Shown here one piece after another: positions 59,161 through 64,000 of a DNA stretch of 64,000 bases; positions within the stretch are counted from its first letter, which is position 1; the number at the start of each line of letters is the position of its first letter. Source of the stretch: Coemansia sp. RSA 487. Its lineage: Eukaryota; Kickxellomycota; Kickxellomycetes; Kickxellales; Kickxellaceae. The notes under the pieces were generated by a model. That model was not told where the DNA came from. It did not search any database and worked only from the letters and a program-made list of their open reading frames with translations. A program made the translations under genes and the position numbers. The DNA lies in contig JANBRJ010000013.1 of assembly GCA_027577595.1 (NCBI GenBank), forward strand, positions 62,001 to 126,000, read 5' to 3'.

Positions 59161-60109
59161 CATATCTGGCTTCTTCTTTTCTTTGTGTCGGATTCTACTG
59201 CGTTTCTAGACCTAGTGTGCGTTTATGTGTTTCCCTCCATTAACCAGAGAATGAAAGTATTAATCAAGAACGTTGGTCGATGAATTTCTACTGCCTCGAC
59301 ATCTCCCTCATTTTTATTTACGCTCGATTGCTTTTAATCTAGGTGTTTTTCTGTAAACAAAACATCCCATTTAGCTGCAGATTCAGTGAATGTAATTTTT
59401 TTATGGAGAAGAGATCGAATGTAAGACTGTTTACTAACTTGGCTCAAGAAAGTAGCAGCTGCAAAATCTACTTCTCAATTTTTTTGTTATTTATAATGTT
59501 TACTACAAATAATGTATCATTGACTTTTTTTTTTACCAGCACACCAAGCAATATCACTCCAAAGCTATCGAACATGCTGAAAGCCAATTAAAGCATGCTA
59601 GTGTTTAGAGAACGGAAACAGTTTTTTTACTGCACGATATGAACAACAATATTGGTATTTTGCGCGGGTTAGTATTCGGCAAATGTCATTCCAGAAAACA
59701 ATCGGAATAGACACAAAACTAACGGATAAATCCTTTTGGTCGTGGAGAAGACTAACATTGTTCTTCTTCTTTTCTCCATAGACTGACGGGCTCTTACTCT
59801 CTCTCTTCGAATTTTCTTTTGTGCGCTCTACGCTTCCGATATACCTTTCCTTTTTTCCTCTTCCTCTCCTTTCTCTCCGCCTACCTTTTCCCCTTCATCA
59901 TCTCTACAAACCTCAAATCTCCCTTCTCCCCAAGCCCTTTTCCTTCCATCTTTCTTTCTTCGCACCTGTGCTTTGTGCGCAGTTCCGTTTCCTTCATATC
60001 CTTACTTATCCTTACACACTCCCATTCAACATTCCGTGAACGAAAAAAAACATTTATAAAACATTTGTGTTTTGTTCTAACGACATCTCCTTTGGCTAGA
60101 AAAAAAGTA
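59161..60109. other. Intergenic: TPT1 3' flank and bHLH gene leader
   Basis: About 950 bp. The left part is AT-rich with no gene. The right part (59760-60010) is a long CT-rich tract on the plus strand, a leader for the bHLH gene. The frame is open through this leader for 97 codons before the first ATG, but it lacks an ATG and codes for a hydrophobic run that I attribute to the base composition. Confidence 0.45.
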
Positions 60110-62008
60110 ATGACAACTAGTAAAGTTTTCACCAAACATACAGCATTGAGCGCACAATCCCAAGAAACCACAACACATTCCTCCTCACCTTCACACAAAT
60201 CGATATCCCTTCCCGCCACAGTCACAACAACATTTTTAACGACAGAACCACCAATGACAACAGTAACGACTCCATCTAACGAACAGCAAACGGCTTTTGT
60301 AGCCGCCGTCTCTAATGCCCAACCCTTTCCATCAACAATCTTTCAGCATTTCCCTACCATCAGCGGATCGCTTGGACTATCGGATACCAGCAGAGACCAG
60401 AGAAACGGTGTAGCACAGCTAGGGAATATGGGGGATCCAGCTGTGTGCAGTACCGCTGAAACATCTGGGTTAGAGTCGCGCGATTGCTGGTTCCAGTCCC
60501 TAATATCCCAGTCGTCGCAGCATCCCAGTAGCGTCTCCGGTATCGGATCCAATAAGGATGACAAAAGTTCTCAGCCCACAGGTTTGCCAAAACTAACAAA
60601 CTGTCGGGCAATGTCATCCGACAGCGAGTCGGACGATATTTCCAAATCTCTTTCATTTCTTCTGGCACAGCAGCTCGGACAACAGCAGCAGCAGCAACCT
60701 CAGAATCTGCATGGGGGAGGCGTTCACAGCGCCAAGCAGAGCAATATGGGTCTGTTTGCTGGGTCTTCATACTACAACGCAGCGCTTACCGATATTCTGG
60801 AAATTGGATATGACAACAACGGCAGCCGGCGGGTCATCAGCATGCCCAATCCGCTGGGCAACCTGTCGTTCGAGATCCCGATCAACCCACCCGTGCATCC
60901 GGAGCATTCGGCGATGATTGGTATGTCGCAGCCATGTGAACAGGTGTCAGCCGCCATCAGATGTCCCATCGACGATGTCGACAAATTTTTTGTCTTGCAA
61001 AATTCGCCAGCGGATACAGTAGCTGGAGTACAACAAGCGTCGTCAGCGCTGGGGATCACCGAGCCCGCCAACAAGTACACAGCCGCGAAGAAGAGAAAAA
61101 CCAAGCGGCAACATTCCGCCTGTTCTGGTTCTGCAGGCCCTTCGTGCAGATCGAGCCCCGGTATCTGCTGCACCGACCGCAATGCAATGGAATTCCCGCC
61201 ACCCTTGCCCTTCATGCCACCATCCTTTGCATCGCAGCAAAGTGTACGGCAAGCGCCTGCACATGCGCTGGATGGGAACAACCAGAAGGACGCCAACAAT
61301 ATGAACGGCGCCGATGCACTAAACACTAGTCCGCCGACAAAGCGACCGATTATCGACTTTGCCAGCAACAATAGTAGCAGGATAGGCACGCCACTACTGC
61401 TTGACAGCGCCGCCACCATGCCAGGCACACCATCCACACCGTCGGCTTCATCGATGTCCTCGCTGCTCTCGCACCGTGTCGACCGGCAAATGGCGGCATC
61501 GGGCGCCCGGCCGCTGCTGTTCGTCCGGCCTCGATCCAAGGAGGGTCCCGCGCGGCGGCGAAAGCGGCGATGCGTGTCGGCCAACAACGCACCCGAATCA
61601 GAGCCTGCGGCAGGTCTACACGAGCCAGACACGCCCACTGGCATCGGCGGCTCTGATGTGGCAGCCAACGGTGAGCAGCACACGTTACAGTGGCAGCGGA
61701 TCTCCGAACAACGGAGACGCGACGCGATGCGTGAGAACTTTGATCTGCTCAAGCGCATGCTCCCGCAAGCGTACATGGACAGCGATGATGGGAGAGAGCT
61801 GGCGCGACCCGTTCTGCTGGCAAGGTTCTTGCGCTGGGTTGACGACACGCTTATTGAAATGGAGGCCCTGAAGACCGAAGTGGCGCAACTTCGCTCGCAA
61901 GTCCATTTGCTTAACACAGAGGCCAAACCAACTTCTAACGATATCTGGAAATCGTCCCAACAGCAGTCGACGTCTTCCGTAATGCCATACTACTCTGTGT
62001 CTTTTTAG
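60110..62008 (+). CDS. bHLH-type transcription factor
   Basis: Predicted 632 residues. The N-terminal 500 residues are Ser/Thr/Gln-rich and disordered, with a poly-Gln run, and a nuclear-localisation signal lies near residue 480 (ARRRKRRCVS). The bHLH domain spans about 527-600: basic region LQWQRISEQRRRDAMRENF with Glu and Arg residues of the E-box-binding type, helix 1 DLLKRMLPQA, a loop of about 12 residues, helix 2 LARPVLLARFLRWVDDTL, then a leucine-zipper-like extension (EMEALKTEVAQLRSQVHLL). Basic-helix-zipper proteins bind CACGTG/CANNTG sites; the class resembles Myc/Max/USF-type fungal factors. The start used is the first ATG (60110). The target genes cannot be told. Confidence 0.85.
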   Translation: MTTSKVFTKHTALSAQSQETTTHSSSPSHKSISLPATVTTTFLTTEPPMTTVTTPSNEQQTAFVAAVSNAQPFPSTIFQHFPTISGSLGLSDTSRDQRNGVAQLGNMGDPAVCSTAETSGLESRDCWFQSLISQSSQHPSSVSGIGSNKDDKSSQPTGLPKLTNCRAMSSDSESDDISKSLSFLLAQQLGQQQQQQPQNLHGGGVHSAKQSNMGLFAGSSYYNAALTDILEIGYDNNGSRRVISMPNPLGNLSFEIPINPPVHPEHSAMIGMSQPCEQVSAAIRCPIDDVDKFFVLQNSPADTVAGVQQASSALGITEPANKYTAAKKRKTKRQHSACSGSAGPSCRSSPGICCTDRNAMEFPPPLPFMPPSFASQQSVRQAPAHALDGNNQKDANNMNGADALNTSPPTKRPIIDFASNNSSRIGTPLLLDSAATMPGTPSTPSASSMSSLLSHRVDRQMAASGARPLLFVRPRSKEGPARRRKRRCVSANNAPESEPAAGLHEPDTPTGIGGSDVAANGEQHTLQWQRISEQRRRDAMRENFDLLKRMLPQAYMDSDDGRELARPVLLARFLRWVDDTLIEMEALKTEVAQLRSQVHLLNTEAKPTSNDIWKSSQQQSTSSVMPYYSVSF

Positions 62009-63636
62009 CCTTCCCTTTCGTTTTCCCTGATAACAATGAAACAAACATTTTCCTTTCATTGTTTTTTTTTTACCATTTCCTTTTTTGATTCTCTTTATAA
62101 ATGTACCCGAAGCAAGCGTAAACATAAACAACATTTTTTGCAATGGTTGAACAAACATTGCTCTATTGTTCTATGTTAGGTTTTGATATTTTGATATTTT
62201 GATATTTTGATATTTTGGTATTTTGGTATTTTGATGTTCAATGTTTATGTACAAAATGGTTTCGGTCCGGACCGGCTCTACTAGCTTAGTTTGTGGCGCA
62301 GACAGCATTTTTGTGGAAATTCTACTTGTGATTAGTTTTCATTGTGCACATTCGCGAAACTGGTAAATAATGTGGCTTTTGTTTATGACTTGCACGAAAA
62401 TGTAAATATAAATATGGAAACGTTGTATTTCCAGTGTTTTGGCAATATATCATCCTCTGGATCTCTATTGTGCCGTAGCTTAAGCTAGACTGGCCAGCAG
62501 AACACGCTGATTACACTGACGGAATTAGTGATCAGAATCTGAGAGTATGCGTTGGGTTCTCTGAATATTATTACACATTTAGAACCCAGGAGAGTATTTA
62601 TGAGGGAATCAAGGAAATGAGGGGTGCGAGGGGGACTTCAAAAGCAGGCATACATGTGGGGCAATGGTGGGATTGACGTACCGCCCACTACGCACACATG
62701 TAAAAGCAGGGAGAGTCTGCAACGTTGGGTTTGCAGAATGGAAGGAGGAAAGCTTGGGAATAAAAATGCGCTAGAATGGAACGCGTGCCCTTCTAAATAA
62801 AGGTTATTGGAAATCCCTCCGGGGGGCCACATGTAACGTGGGGGAGGAGAGTCTGAAATAATCTGGGCGGACGCTTTTTCTTCTGGCTGGCAGAAGAGAA
62901 AATTAGCAGTAGCTCTAGGAATGCTGGAAACGCCGTAGCACACACGCACACAAAAGGGAATAATAATAACAACAACGGCCGCAGAGGAGAGTAATGAATT
63001 TGACGCAGAATCCCCTCCTTCCAAAATACCTTGCCTTCAAAAAAAAAGAGTAGGGCAGCGGCCACTTCCCTTAGTGAGGCTTGTAAAATGTTCTTGTTCA
63101 TCTATAGCATGTGGCCAAAAAAAAAACAACAATAGCGGCAACAGCATGCGATTGTGATGGCCGTTTTATCCACTTGCCAGCAGCAACAACCAAGGAATAC
63201 TGGGCAGCACAAATAAGAGAAATGGCGTTTCCTTCACAATTGCAGGCTTGTTGTGCCACACCAAAAAGGCACCAAGCAGCAAAAATGAAAAGTAAACATG
63301 GTGGGCCAGCGTATTGAAGCATTCATTCTCTGGGCTAGTAAAGCCCCCGTTAATTCTGCTGTTGCCAAAACTTTCCATCCCCGCCTAAAACGCAAGAAAA
63401 GCCTTGGGTTTCGTCGTCCTCTCCCCCTCTCCAAACCTCTCTTTCACCTCTTTTCTTGCTTTCAGCATACTCCCTCTTTTTTGTTATACTCTTTCATATA
63501 CAGGCGTACACGTCCTTTCTATACTTTTCATATCGTAGCCCTCCTCTTCCACCAACGCTCTTCGCTCTTCGTACCTCCTTTCAACGCCCCCCTATTCTTA
63601 CACTTGCAACCCAGTCATTTTAATTTTGTTGTCATT
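62009..63636. other. Intergenic: bHLH 3' flank and septin promoter
   Basis: About 1.6 kb. It holds an 8-bp tandem repeat at about 62182-62237 (listed separately), several weak frames without motifs and, near the right end (63410-63600), a strongly pyrimidine-rich plus-strand tract just before the septin ATG. No further gene is supported. Confidence 0.5.
62182..62237. repeat. 8-bp tandem repeat (TTTTGATA/TTTTGGTA)
   Basis: About seven units: four TTTTGATA, two TTTTGGTA and a final TTTTGATG. The change from GATA to GGTA in consecutive units is what slippage after a point mutation would give. Confidence 0.8.
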
Positions 63637-64000
63637 ATGAAGTCGACCTCCGGAAACGCTGGCGGAGCCCAAAAGAAGAAAATGAACGGGTACGTTGGGT
63701 TCTCCAACTACCCGAACCAGGTCCACAGGCGATCTGTCAAGCGGGGATTCAGCTTCACTCTGATGATAGTTGGCGAGTCTGGCATCGGCAAGTCCACACT
63801 GATCAACACGCTCTTCGACACCAAGATCTTCCCCGACCACGAAGAGATGCCGCCCAGCGCAGAGCCTGCCAAGGGCGTCGACATCACGTCAATGAGCGCC
63901 GACATCCAGGAGAACGGCGTCAAGCTCAGGCTCACTGTTGTCGATACGCCTGGGTTCGGTGACTCCATCAACAACGAGGACGCGTGGCAGCCCATTCTCG
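63637..64000 (+). CDS. CDC3: Septin (Cdc3/AspB group), 3'-partial
   Basis: GTP-binding cytoskeletal protein that forms rods and rings at septa and polarity sites. 121 codons are present before the window ends. After a short N-terminus the protein reads [20 protein letters not shown], which matches the Cdc3/AspB group (family form GYVGFDNLPNQVHRKSVR). The P-loop is GESGIGKST (about residues 46-54) and the G3 motif is DTPGFGDS (about 102-109), so GTP binding is intact. The G4 motif, septin unique element and coiled coil lie beyond the window. The start is the ATG at 63637, directly behind a CT-rich leader. The start codon is followed by a short Lys-rich stretch; no intron is seen in this part. 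Confidence 0.93.
   Translation, partial: MKSTSGNAGGAQKKKMNGYVGFSNYPNQVHRRSVKRGFSFTLMIVGESGIGKSTLINTLFDTKIFPDHEEMPPSAEPAKGVDITSMSADIQENGVKLRLTVVDTPGFGDSINNEDAWQPIL

Noticed and set aside
62182-62237. 8-bp tandem repeat as a possible CRISPR or centromere-type repeat
   Set aside because: Units are directly adjacent with no spacers; a simple slippage microsatellite.
1-64000. tRNA, 5S or other RNA genes
   Set aside because: I looked for B-box-like GGTTCGAATCC and cloverleaf arms in the intergenic regions and found no convincing case; short RNAs without known sequence could still be present.
1-64000. Retroviral, LTR or capsid-bearing elements
   Set aside because: No reverse transcriptase, integrase or capsid-like reading and no long terminal direct repeats were seen; the only clear mobile element is of the Tc1 type.

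Overview
The window looks like nuclear DNA of an early-diverging filamentous fungus. A Kickxellomycotina-type (Coemansia-like) genome is my best guess. The reasons are compact, mostly single-exon genes; a few short GTAAG...TAG introns; fungal orthologues (TUP1, a Cdc3-type septin, a Bni1/For3-type formin, a Nup170 homologue); and an expanded family of secreted trypsins, which is unusual for fungi. The assignment rests on gene content read by eye, not on a database search.

Layout. 1-2.9 kb: 3' part of a ThrE/Prm10-type membrane transporter, then ribosomal protein eL38 on the opposite strand. 2.9-11 kb: four tandem trypsin-family genes on the minus strand, each with a signal peptide, an activation site, a low-complexity stalk and a hydrophobic C-terminal tail. 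One copy carries a 1-bp frameshift, and two copies share a 590-bp block with no difference visible by eye. The intergenic stretches here are long and AT-rich, and one holds the end of a Tc1-like transposon. 11.6-31.2 kb: a formin, mitochondrial porin (VDAC), a sugar-porter transporter, a small basic protein, the nucleoporin Nup155/Nup170, a Lys-rich repeat protein and the recombination ATPase Rad54. 31.3-40 kb: a gephyrin-type molybdenum-cofactor enzyme, a Ras guanine nucleotide exchange factor and an F-box/LRR-like protein. 40-42 kb: an AT-rich island with an orphan ORF. 42-53.8 kb: the DEAD-box helicase Dbp8, an alpha-arrestin with a PY motif, a three-exon pirin/cupin-like gene and the co-repressor Tup1. 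54.3-56.3 kb: a second AT-rich island with a decayed Tc1-like element that has recognisable inverted repeats. 56.3-64 kb: a coiled-coil protein, a small mitochondrial protein, tRNA 2'-phosphotransferase Tpt1, a bHLH transcription factor and the 5' part of a Cdc3-type septin cut by the window edge.

The genes do not form an operon or pathway. Neighbouring genes are often divergent and share a promoter region of 0.3-1.3 kb, or convergent with less than 220 bp between stop codons. Functional links across the window are loose: cell polarity and cytoskeleton (formin, septin, RasGEF), nuclear function (Nup170, Rad54, Tup1, bHLH) and extracellular proteolysis (the trypsin cluster). The most interesting parts are the recombining trypsin array, the pirin-like gene that lacks the usual metal-binding histidines, the G-h-x-I repeat protein and the two AT-rich islands.

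I found no CRISPR array, no tRNA or rRNA gene, and no recognisable retroviral or capsid-bearing element.
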